From NCBI GenBank assembly GCA_963855995.1, contig OY979717.1:5947428-6011427 (forward strand): DNA of 64,000 nt, given 5' to 3'. The stretch is from Muricea muricata. Its lineage: Eukaryota > Cnidaria > Anthozoa > Malacalcyonacea > Plexauridae. Made by a program: the position numbers and the translations under genes. Of this stretch, positions 48,990 through 62,700 are shown piece after piece; the stretch's first letter is position 1; every line of letters begins with the position of its first letter. The notes under the pieces were generated by a model, which was given only the letters and a program-made list of their open reading frames with translations, did no database searches and was not told the origin of the DNA.

Positions 48990-50870
48990 TATAATAAAGT
49001 AGCCTGAGTATGACACAGTATCAGATCCGCATGGTCATGATATTATATTGATAGTTTGAAGAGAATGCAGCTTTTAAATTTACCGAATTTAATATTAACT
49101 ATATAATATAGAATAAGTAGTGCCGGTAAGAGTAAATATGATTGCAAGAAGCAGGGACTTGCTACCTTGGGATCTAGTACCAAGTAAACAGGGTCTAAAG
49201 TGTGCAGGCTGACTAGCCGAGCATCTGTAAATAAAGAGCTTAAAGCACTGCCACTGGGTAATCATCAAGGCTATAAACGACAATAATGTATTGTGATTTA
49301 AACAATGAATCCGAATATTTTTTCAAAAAGCCCAACACAAATGTGTTTATATTTGGCAGGTATTTTCTCTTACTAGTTAAAATACATTATATGCAATAAC
49401 CCCTTACAGGGTATTTTTTTTTAAATTTAGATGGGTCATCATACCCAGTTGTGAATTTTTTAAATTTGGACTGTTCAACAACTGACAACCTTTAGGAAGA
49501 GATTGGCTCAGAGGCACTAAGGCTTCTGTTAAATACTTTTCCATGCACTAATTTATTTTACTGGATACTCACAAATTAATGTACAGTGTACTTTCCCCCT
49601 CCCCTCCTATGTTGTGATCATACGAGGAGGTGCCTCAACTCTACCCTTCCACATACAAAAATTAGATATTCCTTTTGTGCAAAACATGCTTTTATCTTTT
49701 CAATAATGTTGCTTTAGTTAATAGGTATTTAAAATGGGGGAGGTGCGGGGAGGCTAATTTCTTAAAAAAGACCTTACACAATTCTAGATCCCCAGTGAAA
49801 AATCTGAATATCATGCACTGTGGCAAAGCTGGTCAAGCTTGTCAGCTGGCTGGTCTGGCCACTAAGTGTGCTCATATGAAAGAGCTTATGAGCCTTAGAA
49901 GGCAATATCTTAATTGGCTCACTGGCAAGACAATTTGGCCAGCTTTCCATATGGGATACATGAATGAAATTTTCTAATTTTATTTGAAGGTAATGCCTCT
50001 GATGACCAGAGTCTATAATTTGTTAATATGTAGTAATATTGGTTTGACAGTAATCTTCTTTTGAACAAAAAAATACAAATAGATTTTAAATACAGGCTAG
50101 AGATACATTAAATCACTAACACCAAAGATCATGCAAAAAATTTTGTACACACAGAAAAGTTGCTGGTTTTTAATTCACACCTTTGATTGATACCAAATCA
50201 GCAAAAACTCATAATTAATAATTATTATATAATTATACTTTAAAGACTACGACGTATTTCTGCAAAATCTTAGTGAAACATAAACTTCCCAGTGTTACAC
50301 ACAACATTAATCAAATTATCAAGACATCTAAACAAGCACTTATCAACTAATTGTACAATATGATGTACCTACTAGCTTGACCAGACCATCAGAATGATAC
50401 ACCACCAGATACGGAAGCACACTATCAATATCACTGAGCTTGAGTTTTCTGATCAGTACTATAGCCAGGGATTCATATGATAAAATTTTCCTACTATAAT
50501 CTTCTTATAATTAATTTGAAATATTATGTGCCAACGTGGAAATTATGTCCAAAACATATAGTAATAAAACAAATTGTTTTAAATAAACTTACTTTTGCTG
50601 ATCACGTCTTTTTCGCGGTAATAATTCCGTGTTCTAATATAAATCTTAATCCAAGCCCTAATCCAAACCCTAATCCTAACCAGCATTTTATTTGTCATGT
50701 TTTAACTTTGATGGATTGAAGATTAATAAGACTGTGTGCACACGAGATCGTTTCCGAGCGTTTTCACAACAGTCAAAATGAAAACGATATGAACTATAAA
50801 AATTCTGATCGCATAAAATTTTTAGTTTTTGTCCTTAGACGAGGTTTATGCTGGTTTTCACACGCAATAA
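48990..50870. other. Intergenic, no gene recognised
   Basis: AT-rich sequence. At 50645-50682 there is a degenerate CCCTAA-type stretch (AATCCAAACCCTAATCC). The longest frame (49675-49977, 100 codons) has no known motif. Confidence 0.35.
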
Positions 50871-51993
50871 CTCTGGCAAGTGTAATGCTCATTTTTTATT
50901 AGTTAATACCTGCGTTCACCGAAAGAGCCTCCTATGTTATATTCTACTTACCAATTATGGAAGGTTAGGTGCAGGCTGCTGACCGAGATGTGGCCTAGGA
51001 ACTAGCGATGGTACTTGGATTAGAACAAGACCCATGCAAAAGTCATCTTGAACTGCCAACTACCCTCGAGAGCAACTAATGGACATATGTTGCGCGAGCG
51101 CTGCACTTTACAATGCCCATCTCATCTCAGGCTGTCACCTAATTTCCTGAGCACGCAAGGTTCGCTAGCTATTAAATTGGTTATTATATAACCTCATAAA
51201 AAAGATAGGGAAATGCAGAATTTTGGCAGTTAAACGGCGATTTTAGGCGCAACTATCGATTGATCTTTATTTTCTTGATGAATTTTACTCATAAATGATA
51301 CGCTGCTTCTTTTTAGCAAGAAAGAATTCAACAAATACCATATTTACCGGCGAAAATGAGAAAAGACTTCAGGAGTGAGAATTTCTGGCAATCTGATGAT
51401 TCGAACTGAATTCCAGCTGGAATTTGGCACCTTATATGCGAGTTGTTTTTTTTTGAACTAGCTACCTCATATTTATCAAATTAGCGATATATCTTTGTGT
51501 AGTGAATTCTTGTATGAAAGGGTTCTGTGTTCTTCTTCACCTAAACACTTTATTTATGAATCAAGAATGTTGCAGAAACCAAAGTGAATATAGCAACTTG
51601 AACAAACAGTGTGATGAAGCAAGGGTACTCAAAAATACAAACAGGTTCTATTTAAATGAGTATTCACAAACTACTTCAGCAATATCTCAATAGCTAAATG
51701 CACTGTTGTTGATGTTGTGGTCAGGATTTATAACAATAACAACAACAATGACAATCGAATCATCAGATTGCCAGAAATTCTCTCCCCTGAAGTCTTTTCT
51801 CATTTTCGCCGTTAAATATGGTATACGTTGAATTCTTTCTTGCTAAAAAGAAGCAGCGTATCATGTATCAGTAAAATTCGTCAAGAAAATAAAGAGCAAT
51901 CGATAGTTGCGCTTAAAATCGCCGTTTAACTGCCCAAATTCTGCATTTCCATATCTTTTTTCTAATAAAAAATGTGCATTACACTTGCCAGAG
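50871..51993. mobile_element. Non-autonomous DNA element with ~240-bp inverted termini, interrupted by another repeat
   Basis: Outer arms CTCTGGCAAGTGTAATG at 50871-50902 match 51962-51993 inverted. Inner arms 51198-51404 and 51754-51961 match over about 208 bp (AAAGATAGGGAAATGCAGAA..., ...GGCAATCTGATGATTCGA). In the left arm the two parts are separated by the 295-bp repeat copy at 50903-51197, absent from the right arm, so the repeat inserted later. Without it the element is about 828 bp with about 350 bp between arms. No transposase frame. Confidence 0.75.
50903..51197 (-). repeat. Inverted copy of the 876-1489 repeat unit
   Basis: Read on the minus strand it runs ATGAGGTTATATAATAACC ... 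CAGGTATTAA, giving exact ends for the unit. It is inserted between TTTTTTATTAG and AAAAAAGATA of the host element's left arm. It lacks the ~170-bp segment found in the copy at 1019-1489. No target duplication is evident. Confidence 0.75.
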
Positions 51994-52137
51994 GTTCGAG
52001 CATGCGTATTTTAATTGTCACGCCAGATCTGTGACGCGAGCAAATCTGACGCGAGCAGTCTGAGAAAGGCTGACGCAAGCTCTTGAAAATCGCGGACATA
52101 AATTTTGCTTAGTGAGACATCTGGTTGGATACCTAAT

Positions 52138-52287
52138 CGCCGTTTGCTAATCATTTTGCAAAGTCGCTATATAAAGAGTTTACATGAAGTACTTACCAAT
52201 TTCCCTTTGCGCGCTCACAACATCACATATTAGTACTTCGTGTAAACTCTTTATATAGCGACTTTGCAAAATGATTAGCAAACGGCG
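52138..52287. repeat. 56-bp-arm palindrome with one mismatch
   Basis: 52138-52193 (CGCCGTTTGCTAATCATTTT ... GAAGTACT) is repeated inverted at 52232-52287 with a single difference, around a 38-bp loop. This suggests a recent foldback or MITE. Confidence 0.85.
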
Positions 52288-52639
52288 CCTGGGGACGAGG
52301 CAGTCTTTTCGTTTGACATATACAGTAGCCGCCCCCCCCCCTTGCCAAACAAATGATAACCCAAATTATTGTTTATTGAAAATATTTCAAGAGTTTTGAT
52401 TGGTTATTAATAGCTGTCGGTGAAATCGTCATATCCGCTTGGTAGTTGCCCAAATCTGGGGTTATGACTTCCCCGTGGTACATTGAAAACAAATATATAA
52501 CGACATTATGAGTCATTTCGTCCTGTATTGAAAAACAATGCAACACTATGTGACGTCACGCTAATTTATAAGGGTTTTGTCAATACCAGGAAAATCCAAA
52601 TGGCTTCCTCAAAGGAAAGGTTCGCCGACTTTTAATAAA

Positions 52640-52755
52640 TACTAAAACAATTATTGAAATTCGGTTTGTGTTATCTGCTTCGGCAGATAACACAAACCTC
52701 TGCCTTAATAATTCCTCATATCCTGCTCGACCTCATTCAATGATTGTTTATTATG
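52640..52755. repeat. Hairpin repeat related to 48863-48983
   Basis: A perfect GGTTTGTGTTATCTGC / GCAGATAACACAAACC stem with a TTCG loop, followed by the CTGCCTTAATAATTCCTCAT and CTGCTCGACCTCATTCAA block shared with the earlier copy. Confidence 0.6.
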
Positions 52756-52759
52756 CAAC

Positions 52760-54300
52760 AAGTGTGACGTAATTGAACAATGACAACACAGTATTGTACT
52801 AATATACTGGACAACAGTGATTTTGCATACAATGTAATTTCCTCTTGTACAAATCTTTATCTTCTCACTAGTAATACAGTAATAATTCTTAGTATATTAA
52901 ATGGTTTGGCTTTTTAAAATTACCCATATGCCATTGTCCTCACTCGTTTGCCTGTTTTCCGTGTGCTTTTCTTCGCCCTTTTGCTTTACAGCCAGTAGGC
53001 ACAAGGCAGGCAGTAGTTTTCCAGTTACGCAACGGTTTAGTCAAATCACAGTTGTTAAATTCACATTATTCTAAGCAATCTTATAACAGTTTCAAAAATA
53101 ACTCGCAGTTTTAATGACTTCAGCTCAGCAGGAGCCATGTGGTTGATTATCTGCCAAAAGGATTGGAAAGTATTTTACTTTCCACATTCGATCGAATAGC
53201 GGTGTACACAGGAGACAATTGTCCGCTTATCCCACAGGATGGAGTAATACATATGGCAGATACACCATATGATGTAACACTCTCTATGCGGGAGTGGGAC
53301 ACAACTGTGTTCAGTTAGAAATTATCTAGGAATTCATTTAGGCCATAGCCTAAATAAAAGCTGTTACAAGACTGACCCGCCTGTAAATGCTTAGTCGTTC
53401 GATACACTGCTGTGTGTATAGTTCATGCAATTATACTTGAACACACTCTACGTACACTAGTGTTAATTTGAAAGGGAAACAAAATAATTGGTATATAAAC
53501 CGAAGAAAATATTTAATCACATGATCCCTTTATTCAGTCCAACCTGACGTCAAAGAATACACAAAACCGAGTGTCTATCATACCACAATAAAGTAGACCC
53601 TTTCAAATTCATAAAACCTTGCTTTTAACTGAAATTGAGAAATTTAGTTTGAATGTGTAATGGTAAATAGTTCCACATTTCTTTTGGATCTGAGGGGTAC
53701 AGACCCTTCTTTGGAATGCCATTTCCCACATTTTGAGAGCAATATTGAAGAAATATAACAGCATGTCATGATTCGGCACTATCAAAATATTTAGGTTAAT
53801 TACATACAAGTTAATCTAAATATTTATGGCCATTAGCAATTAGGCATTATACAAAATACAATAACCATATGTTAATCCAAATGCGATTAAACGATTTACT
53901 CCTGTGAAACATGCAGTTACTGTATTACTCTATTATCACAAATGAAAAAATATTTTTAAATATTCAACAGTTTTTTGGCTGACCAAAAGTGAGAAATTGC
54001 AGCATCAAATTAAAGTAACTACTTGGAAATTTCGAGTTTGGCTCACCATTTCCCCATTACAATTTAGTGCTGGTTTATTATTTTCGATTGAAATCATCGA
54101 ATTTATTTCCACATATGTTTCGAGTTTAGATTATAAAATATAGCTTATAGCCTTTGCACAAGTTAAAACGATGCACATGGCAGGGAATCGACAACAGCGC
54201 ACGCCAATTAACCGCAGTCCCTTTAATAGCAAAAACATAACGATAACATAGGAACAAGTTGTTTTCCTGTCCTCACAGCAACATGAATAGATGAAAATAT
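52760..54300. other. Intergenic or intronic, no feature recognised
   Basis: AT-rich. If the putative exon at 54307-54358 is real, this is its downstream intron, but I could not find a next exon. Confidence 0.3.
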
Positions 54301-54306
54301 TAGTAC

Positions 54307-54358
54307 CTGCAACCCACGCTCCTCCAAACCTCAACGAGTCTCTTGCTTCCTGTGCCAT
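54307..54358 (-). CDS. Possible first coding exon of an unidentified gene
   Basis: An ATG at 54358 opens 17 codons (MAQEARDSLRFGGAWVA) that end at a good donor (G|GTACT). Codon content looks protein-like, and the reading runs away from the STEAP-like gene's 3' end. I could not find a second exon in the following 5 kb, so this is weak. Confidence 0.25.
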
Positions 54359-54709
54359 TTTAATACAAATTGTTCCGCTCCTAGTTTAATAAACATAATT
54401 GCATGATAACTTTTTACCATCTCTTTAATATGTTATAAGCATACATGCTACAAATGTACTTATACGTGATTATTTTTACTTAATTATTCGTGATTTTTCA
54501 ATAATTTCGAATTGTCAAAACGCGTTTTTACCCAGATATTGCACATATGTTCGTAGGTATATTAATAAAGCTTTAACCAAATTATTTAAATGAAATTATA
54601 ACGATGAGCATGATTACTTCAGTTTTAAATTCACGCACGCTAATTTATACTCATCTTTTTAGTTTTACCCTCAACTTTCAATCGTTTATGGTTGGAACAT
54701 CTCAGATAC

Positions 54710-57435
54710 TCAGACATTGCTGGTTCCTCGTTCCCATCCTGCACGGATTTTCTTTACGCGGTCATCCAAGCATGGCAACATGAGGATGAGCTTGAGAACG
54801 ACAATAATGTAACCAAAAATAACAATCAAGACGGTGGGATAAAAGAAGATTTGAACTCTCCATCGGCCAATACCTCGATAAGCGTAGATGGTGAAGTGAA
54901 GAAGAGCACAGATTAAAGAAAAGTAACCAAGACCGGACTGTACGAAATTCCATTCTCGCCAACTCATACGATTCAGGACAGTGGGAAGTGACGTCACACC
55001 CAAAATGGAAAGTGCTGCGAGTCCAAGGACTCCTAAAGTGAGGAAGGCTTCACCTTGTGCAGACATTTTTGTGTAATAAGGGATTGTGATGTTGTTGATT
55101 TCAAAAGACTTGTCCTGGTACAGACGAGCTTTGTATTCAGGCGACCAGTACAGTGTTGACATACAGCCATGCACTGCTGCCAGTAATAAAGCAAGTAAGC
55201 CAAGCTGTTTGCGAGATTTCATCCAAATGTCGAGCCAGTTGGGGAAACGACGATATTTGGTGCCTAAAATAAATATTCATTCAACGTCGGTAGTATTCCT
55301 TATGAGTGAGTGACTATGATGGAAGCCGTAACATCCCAGACCAGCAAAAACAGGATAAAATCACAAAAGTATTATTGAAAATCAGACAAACCTGACGACA
55401 TCACAGTGATCATTATGAGTTACGCACACAAGTATTAATCACAAATACAGTACATGTACCTTTCAGTGCCTGCCTTTTTATTTGATGCAGCTCTCTTAAC
55501 ATTCAAGGTCACAGCGATGCCACGAGGGTGTACTTAGTTGTTCATTGAAGCAGTGGCGCTGCGCTGTACACCTAGACTACTGATTACAACGCTGCAGTGG
55601 GAACCCCCTGTGCCCCCTAAGGCCCCGGAAAAATTGCGTTGGGACATAATTTCAAACATAAGGTGTTCGTTTCCTTTCATCTGTTTACTAGACATGTGGC
55701 TGGCTGAGTAAACTATATATAGCTACTGTCCAGGCAAGCGAAATCTCTCTGTGATTAATAAAAAACGCACTGAAAGCTACCCCCAAGCATCCTCATGAGC
55801 AAATATCAACAAATGTTGTAAGATTTTTCGTTTAATACTTCGTTTTACAGGAACAACTTTGCTTAGATGGGAATATTTATGAACCAAACGAGATCCTCAC
55901 GGCAAATCAAGCGAACCTCAAATTGGCCAAAGTAAAAACTGATCGACAACGTTGGACCAAACTCAACAAAGTTTTATCTTGTTTTCAAAACAGCTGTAAA
56001 TTCCTTTGTGTTTTTGCTAAGTAATGACCATAAAAATTGTTATTACGAGTCGAAAATTATTGGAATCTTACCGTACGCTAATTGCAGCAATGCTGCGATG
56101 CATCCTGGGAGATACACCATGTCCAGAAGCCCAATGACAGTAAATGCGTTTAAGAGGCTCACGCTTCTCAGAGGAAAATTGGTAAAAGCTCTTTTTCTCA
56201 AGACGTATCCGAGAATGAAATATAGCCACATGATGAGGTAAAGCACGCCAAACATTACCATAGCAGCACGCCAACTCGGAAACAATTCCAAAGGTTTGCC
56301 TTCAATCATTCGGGCGACCTGTAGAGAACCTTGATCGATCGGAACGAACTGCATAGTTCGAGCAATTTGCATAATCTGAAAGAAAACGTTATTGTGAAAA
56401 TGTGAACTAACATCTTAAAGAAGACTCTATCACACTCCATTAGTCAAGTATAAGAACTCCAATCCATGATGTAAAAACACCTTATATAGTCTTTGGTTGT
56501 CGTTCGTCTCTAAATATTTTATTGACAAGTACTTATATAAGGAAGACCAACCTTTTCCTTAGCTTCATCGTTGTCACCGCAAAGATACACCATTCGACTG
56601 CCACCATAAATGTCATTTTCCAACGCCCATGCAGAGATTACGTTAAAGCCTTTTACCACGTGAGCTGTTGGCACCAATCGTGCAAGAAACTCAGCTTGCG
56701 AGCGGTCATCAGGAGTGTTCTGGGAACGATTGCTGACATCTACAATTATTTTCCCTTACGAAAGAAAAGCAACATTAAATTGACAGCGTTCAAGTTTGAA
56801 ATTAAAGGATCATGATCAAGCATGTAATGCAATGCAGTCACATTTGTTCACATTTTGCAGTTCCTCTCTCAATGTCTGTTCGCATTTTCGAAGCCACAAA
56901 AATGACGGCCTCTGATTCACAACATCAATCAAGGTTTGTAGATTATTTGAATAACTAATCCAAACTGTTATTATTGCTGTAGAAAAACAAAGCGGACCAA
57001 AAGCAATGTTGACCATGCCTGATAATCGATGAACCCATAATTCGTATTCCTTAAGAAAAATAATTATTTGGACGATCACTTAATATGAGAACTTAGTCTA
57101 TTACCTTGCAATTTATCGCCTAATGTTGTTATGATTTGTTCGTAGCCATCATATGGGATTGCGAAGAAGACAACATCAGAGTGCTCTAAGGCTTTCTCCA
57201 GCGGCTCAATTTTAAACGCCATCAAGTGTGAACAAGTTTTGCGTTTTACAGGATCACGACTCCCAATGACGACATCATAACCAGCCAATGACAATCGTTT
57301 GGTAAGTGCTCGACCAAAATCACCCGTGCCCAGGACTGTGATGGCTGGTCGCGATTCATTTGCACTAATTTGGTTATTCGCCATTTCAATGTCTTGGCTG
57401 TCACATCTATTGTATTCTTTGTTTATAAGTGCCAT
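54710..57435 (-). CDS. STEAP-family metalloreductase (STEAP4-like)
   Basis: Four exons in phase with GT/AG junctions: 57105-57435, 56552-56754, 56072-56375 and 54710-55263, giving 463 aa (human STEAP4 is 459). Exons 1 and 2 encode the cytosolic NADPH/flavin oxidoreductase domain: TGDFGRALTKRLSLAGYDVV, GSRDP, VDVSNRS, AHVVKGFNVISAWALE. Exon 3 has PIDQGSLQVAR and the first membrane helices. Exon 4 holds the ferric-reductase-like helices with two heme-ligand-type histidines (AAVHGCMSTLYW, CALLHFTIYAYRG), SRKQLGLL, SWREWNFVQS and a C-terminal GWER. The family reduces Fe3+ and Cu2+ across plasma and endosomal membranes. Paralogue number cannot be decided. Confidence 0.93.
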
Positions 57436-59049
57436 GATTAGCTTTACGTTGTCCTTTAAGTAAATAAATAAATAATTAAGTAAATAAGTAATTATGGCCG
57501 AAAAAATAATGGGCCAACTAGCTCACAGAAAACCTGGTCAAAATTTTAACCGTGTATTACAAAATTTTATGCGCGAAGGAGACCAAAGTCGCGCAAAAAT
57601 ATGCAAATATCATCCAAACTTTTTACAGCAACGAATTTAGACCAGGTGCACTATTGTGAATTCTTGTCGAAAGCATGTGAAAATTATGATCGTGCAGTGA
57701 AAGCTGTTACACAAACGTCAGTAGACAAGGAAAAATATGTGTTTCAGTTGTATGTCATGAATTTACGAACACAGTTGTGATGCTGTACGTGGTCTTCTGA
57801 GCTTAAAACAATATTTTAATTAAAGGAAAATAGCGATATATTTTCTTATCGGCTTATTTATAAAAAGCTTCGAAGTCATTGTAAAATCCGTTGTTATTTT
57901 TTTGGCAACATACAGGACAAATAACACTAACTGTTAGCATAGATATAGTGTTTTTATATTAGTTATTACGTCACTCAATGTAACTAGTGCATGTCGGGAT
58001 AGCTGTACTTTGCTACCTCGTGTTCGTTAACGAGAGGAGAATATGTATACTTTTGACGTTTGATGTAAATCTATATTTTTCTTATTGTTTTAATAAAGTT
58101 TTGTATACACCAGAATATCAAAATGAGTTCAACACTAACCATCCGCCATCTTGTTTTGCAATTAAGCCTATTTTAATGACGTCACAACCTGGGTAGACAG
58201 TATAAAATTAACAACAGATGTTACGGTTTCCTTTAAGGTCCTTATCAATAAGCCGGTAAAAAAATATATTGCTGTTTCCCTTTAAAGAACGAGAAATGTC
58301 GGGTAAAAGTTATCATGGATTGTAAAATAACTGGATAGGAAACTTCGTGACGTTACTGGTTGAAACCAGGTTGCGATTTGTGACGTCACACCATGTGTAT
58401 GAAAACAAATTTTATTGCGCGAGCAGGCGCGAGTTTTTAGTTTTTAAAAGTTTCCGATCGCAAAATATTCGAGTTAAGAAAGAATAACAAAGTAAAAAAA
58501 TATGGACGTTCAGGATTTTTTCGAAGAGTGAGATGATAGTGAGACAATGGATATGGAAGGAATTGAAAGCGCTATGATCCTTGGGGAAGAAGATATAAGC
58601 AAAGACGAAGAAAGCAAAGACTCGACAGATGAAGACGACGACAATCATCATGAAAACTTGCGCTGCAAGAATTGTAGTAAACTATACCGCATTAAATCTT
58701 GGTTTCTGAAGCATTGTTATCTATATAGCCGTGTGATCAGAAACACGAATTACCCGGTCACAAGAGTTCTAACGACCCGTGCTGATAACTGATAAATGTA
58801 AAAAGCCATCTAAAATACTATAATAAACATATTTTCCTAAATATATGCGACTGACCGTGATTTGATGCGTTAAAAGTGCAATAATCATCACGCAAACTAA
58901 CCAAACCTGTTGGCTACAAGTAAACAAGGAAAGTGAACAGTGAATGGAAATGAGTGAACTAGTCAATAGCATAGTATCTAGCGACGGATCTAGCGCTACG
59001 AGTAGATATAAAAACGAGGCGACACCTACTGTGCTCACCTACATTTAAC
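57436..59049. other. Intergenic with a small acidic frame
   Basis: At 58547-58792 a plus-strand frame encodes 81 aa: an acidic DEESKDSTDEDDD stretch, then CKNCSKLYRIKSWFLKHC, a possible degenerate zinc-binding motif. An upstream in-frame-like ATG at 58502 is stopped. It resembles short relics of mobile-element proteins more than a host gene. The rest shows no feature. Confidence 0.3.
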
Positions 59050-59189
59050 ACTTATTGACTGAGACCGAGGGAAACAGTATGTTTTGTGGACCAGAGACTG
59101 TCGATGTTTCCCGAGGCCAAGCCGAGGGAAACATCGACAGTCGAGGGTCCACAAAACATACTGCTTTCCCGAGGTCTCAGTCAATAAGT
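59050..59189. repeat. Near-perfect palindrome
   Basis: ACTTATTGACTGAGACC, CAGTATGTTTTGTGGACC and CTGTCGATGTTTCCC on the left recur inverted on the right around a short CGAGGCCAAG centre. Arms are about 65 bp with few mismatches. MITE-like foldback. Confidence 0.75.
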
Positions 59190-59704
59190 ATTTTATTACA
59201 TACTGAGCGTCAAAAGAGAAGAAAAGTACCACAAATCAATCAAATATGTATAAAAAGGATTACCTTTTACCTAACATGGCTCCGTGAGGCTCTGTGGATT
59301 TGATATTAACAGGTGAATAAAAGTAATGTCCACCGCTTAGCTACGTTGCCAGGGAGACAGTAGAATTTCTCCACTATCACGTGATACGTTCTTAACCAAT
59401 AAGAAACAGGAATAAATGAACTTTGACACTCAGTATATAATAAAACAGTTTGTCGGTCGTCAAGTAGATTCGCGATTTGTTTCAAATTGACAGTACTGGA
59501 CATGTTTGATCTGCTGCTTTTCCTGTAGATATGAGTTGCAGAGGGTTGGGAACTGAGAATGTCGGCTTACGAACAATAGCCGATTGCGATGATGGTGATG
59601 CCAGATAGTTAGGCGTGATGATTATCTCTTTCAAGGAATGTTGCTTCATATACGCACTTTGTGCATCATTATGAAAATAATTTATTCGATAACAAGTATT
59701 TAAG
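59190..59704. other. Upstream of the plus-strand LINE
   Basis: No gene recognised. May contain the LINE's internal promoter and 5' UTR. The element's 5' edge cannot be placed. Confidence 0.3.
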
Positions 59705-62700
59705 ATGGAGGAAAATCCCAAACAGTCGAAGTTTACAGTTAGTAAGGCCTTAGAGGAAAGATTTACAAACGAAGTTGAAGGTGAGTTAACGACAATGTTA
59801 AACGATGGAGATACGCTTTGTATTGATATTTCACAAAAAGATCGCTTCGATAAATGGATACTATACTTAAAATTACGGTATTGGTTATGCCTCGGAGAAC
59901 GCGATGTTTACGATGTAGACTGGTGTAAAAAAGTCAATGATGAAAACATACTGGAGGACATCATAATAAACATCAAGAAACCTTACGCGACAAACGAGAT
60001 TCTATTTTCAATTATGGCTCATATACCCGAGAAGCAAATACGTATCCAAAGCAAGTTCATGGATGTGTGGAAAGTTAACGAGTACCAGAAGTTAGTTCTA
60101 CTAGTATCAAAGCTATGTTTGTGTCCTGACACTGATCAAGAAATCGTTGTTCAACTATACACAGAAACTTTTTATAATCAAAATGTTTCTGACATGTCCA
60201 ACTTATACAACATTAATCTTGGCAACGTGTCTTTGGATGTATACGCGTAATCCGACTCGGAAAATAGCTATGTGGAATAAGAAATTAAAGAAATTTTTAA
60301 TGAAGAATCAGAACAAGTAAAATCCGCAAAGAAAACAAAAATCAAACCACACAGATTAGCACAAGTTACTCGACACCTCCAAGTAAACAGAAGAAATGTA
60401 GAAAGTCCCTTCCAACAAAGAAAGAACACACAATAAATGCACTTAGCAAAAGAATAGATAAATTGGAAACCGTCACTGTTAAACTAGACAAAAATCTGGC
60501 TAATACTGTTTTGGACATTAAAACTATGAACAATCGTGGTGTGTGAATTAAGGAACGAATTAACCAAATCAGTTGACAGTACGCTAAAACATGATCTCTC
60601 AGTAGTACGAGAAGAACAGCATAATCTTAAGGATGAAATGGAGGAAAAATTAAAAAAGGCAGAAGTAGAGGTGAAACGGCTCAAAGGTAGAGTTGCGTCC
60701 CTTTTAGATAGAAAAAATCTTATAAAGCAAGTGATATCTCTACAAAATGACAATAAATCACTGAAACAAAACATCACGAACAATACCCCAAAAGTCAAAG
60801 AAAACAGACCTGCTATCCCTACCAACCCACCAGCAAATCAAGCATCTAATGCTGACAACAGTTCTCCTAGTATACGTGAAACACTCAACGTCTCTGCGGT
60901 TACAATTTCTGATACTACAACTATCAAAACTCCTGTCACTCCTACTGAAGAGACCACCAAAATCCCTGTTGTCGAAACCACTAATGTTCACAATGACGAA
61001 AGTATCACCAAGCCTAGTTAATACGATTTTGTCATGCTATGTGACTCAAACAGGAAGTTTTTAGACATCAATAAACTGTGTTCGAATAGAAACAGCAAAA
61101 TCATTGCCTGTAATACGACAAAAAAAAAAGCCAAAGAAATCCTGGAGTCTCCAAAATTTGAGGTCAAAAAGGGAATTATCATTCACACCGGTGTTAATGA
61201 CCTCGAGCACCTTTCCGCAGAAGAGATTGTAAGATCGCAAGTCCAAATGGTAAATATGGCTGTAAGGGAATTCCCGGGACGACAAATCGTTGTGTGTGGC
61301 ATCATCCCGAGAGAGGATGAGCTAGATAGACAAATCCCTGACATTAACAATGAGATTCACGAGCAGATTAAAAACATCCCAAGTGTTGGCCACATTTACA
61401 ATGGCAATTTACGCGATGGTATGTAGTCTATATTTTGACCACAAACATTTGAATCGGAAATTTGGTGTTCCTGCCTTTGTAAAGAACATACAGAGAGAAC
61501 TACGTCTGGTTTTTGGCCCCAGAAGAAATAAAAATCCAGACAATCAACTAAGAGATGCATCTACCAACCAAAACCAGGAGACATACCACCACAGAAATGT
61601 CCAGGCCAACTTCAAAATCAAGAGCAGAAAACCTTGAAGAGTCTACATGACGGAAAACAGTCCACAATATATGATGAACTCAAACAGACATCAACTTTAT
61701 TAACACAGCTAATCCAAAACAATATTAGCATGAACCAGCAGAGGGTACAATATCAAATGTACCCACAAACAGCTTTTCCTCCTCAATTTGCTAATACTAG
61801 ATTAATTTAATATAGATAGTTATACAACACACATAGAATAGATTTATTTAACTAATGGCAGAACACTTCCTTCGGTTTGCAAGTTGGAATATTGAAGGTT
61901 TATCTGGTAAACTTGATGATAACGATTTTGTTTCGAACCTAAGCAAATGTGATATAGTATCTCTAGTTGAAACATGGTTACCCAATACAAGCAGCAACAT
62001 TCATGTCGACGGTTTTTATTCATTTTCAAAATGTAGAAAAACGGTCACTAAAAATTCGCGTAGAAGTTCGGGTGGCGACTACTTGCGTAAAGTCGACTCT
62101 TAGAAAAGGCATAAAGTTTTTAGACAAAGAAAGTAGTGAAGAATTTGTTTGGTACAAAATGGACAAAACGTTCTTTAAACTCAAGCATGATATTTTCATC
62201 TGCACTGCATGTTTACATCCTACCCCAAAACTCATCCCGTGAATCACGTTTAAACATTGACCATTTCGAAAAACTCCGGAACAATATCTATAAGTTTGCA
62301 AATAAGGGCAGTATCATTTTGTGTGGAGGTTTTAACGCTATAGATAGGAACTGTAGAAGACTTTATTGATAATAAGCACCTGCAAGACGATATGTTCGCC
62401 CCTTTTTCTTTCGATAAGCGATTATCACAAGACCACCAAGTTAATGCCTATGAAAAATCTCTTATTGATCTGTGTATATTGGTAATAATTTAATTACGTT
62501 ATATAGAAGAACGAATGGTGATCTCCTTGGACAGTTTACTTGCCATACTTATAATGGAGCAAGCGTAGTTGATTATGTCATCGTTTCACACGATTTACTA
62601 GCATCAGTCGTAGGTTTTAGAGTTGATGATATAACTGAATATTCTGACCATTCCTGTCTATCTTTCATACTAGAAAGTCAGTATACACGAAACTCAAATG

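Noticed and set aside
50645..50682. CCCTAA-like stretch as an interstitial telomere
   Set aside because: Only a few degenerate units (as also at 40413-40443); too short to support a fusion point.
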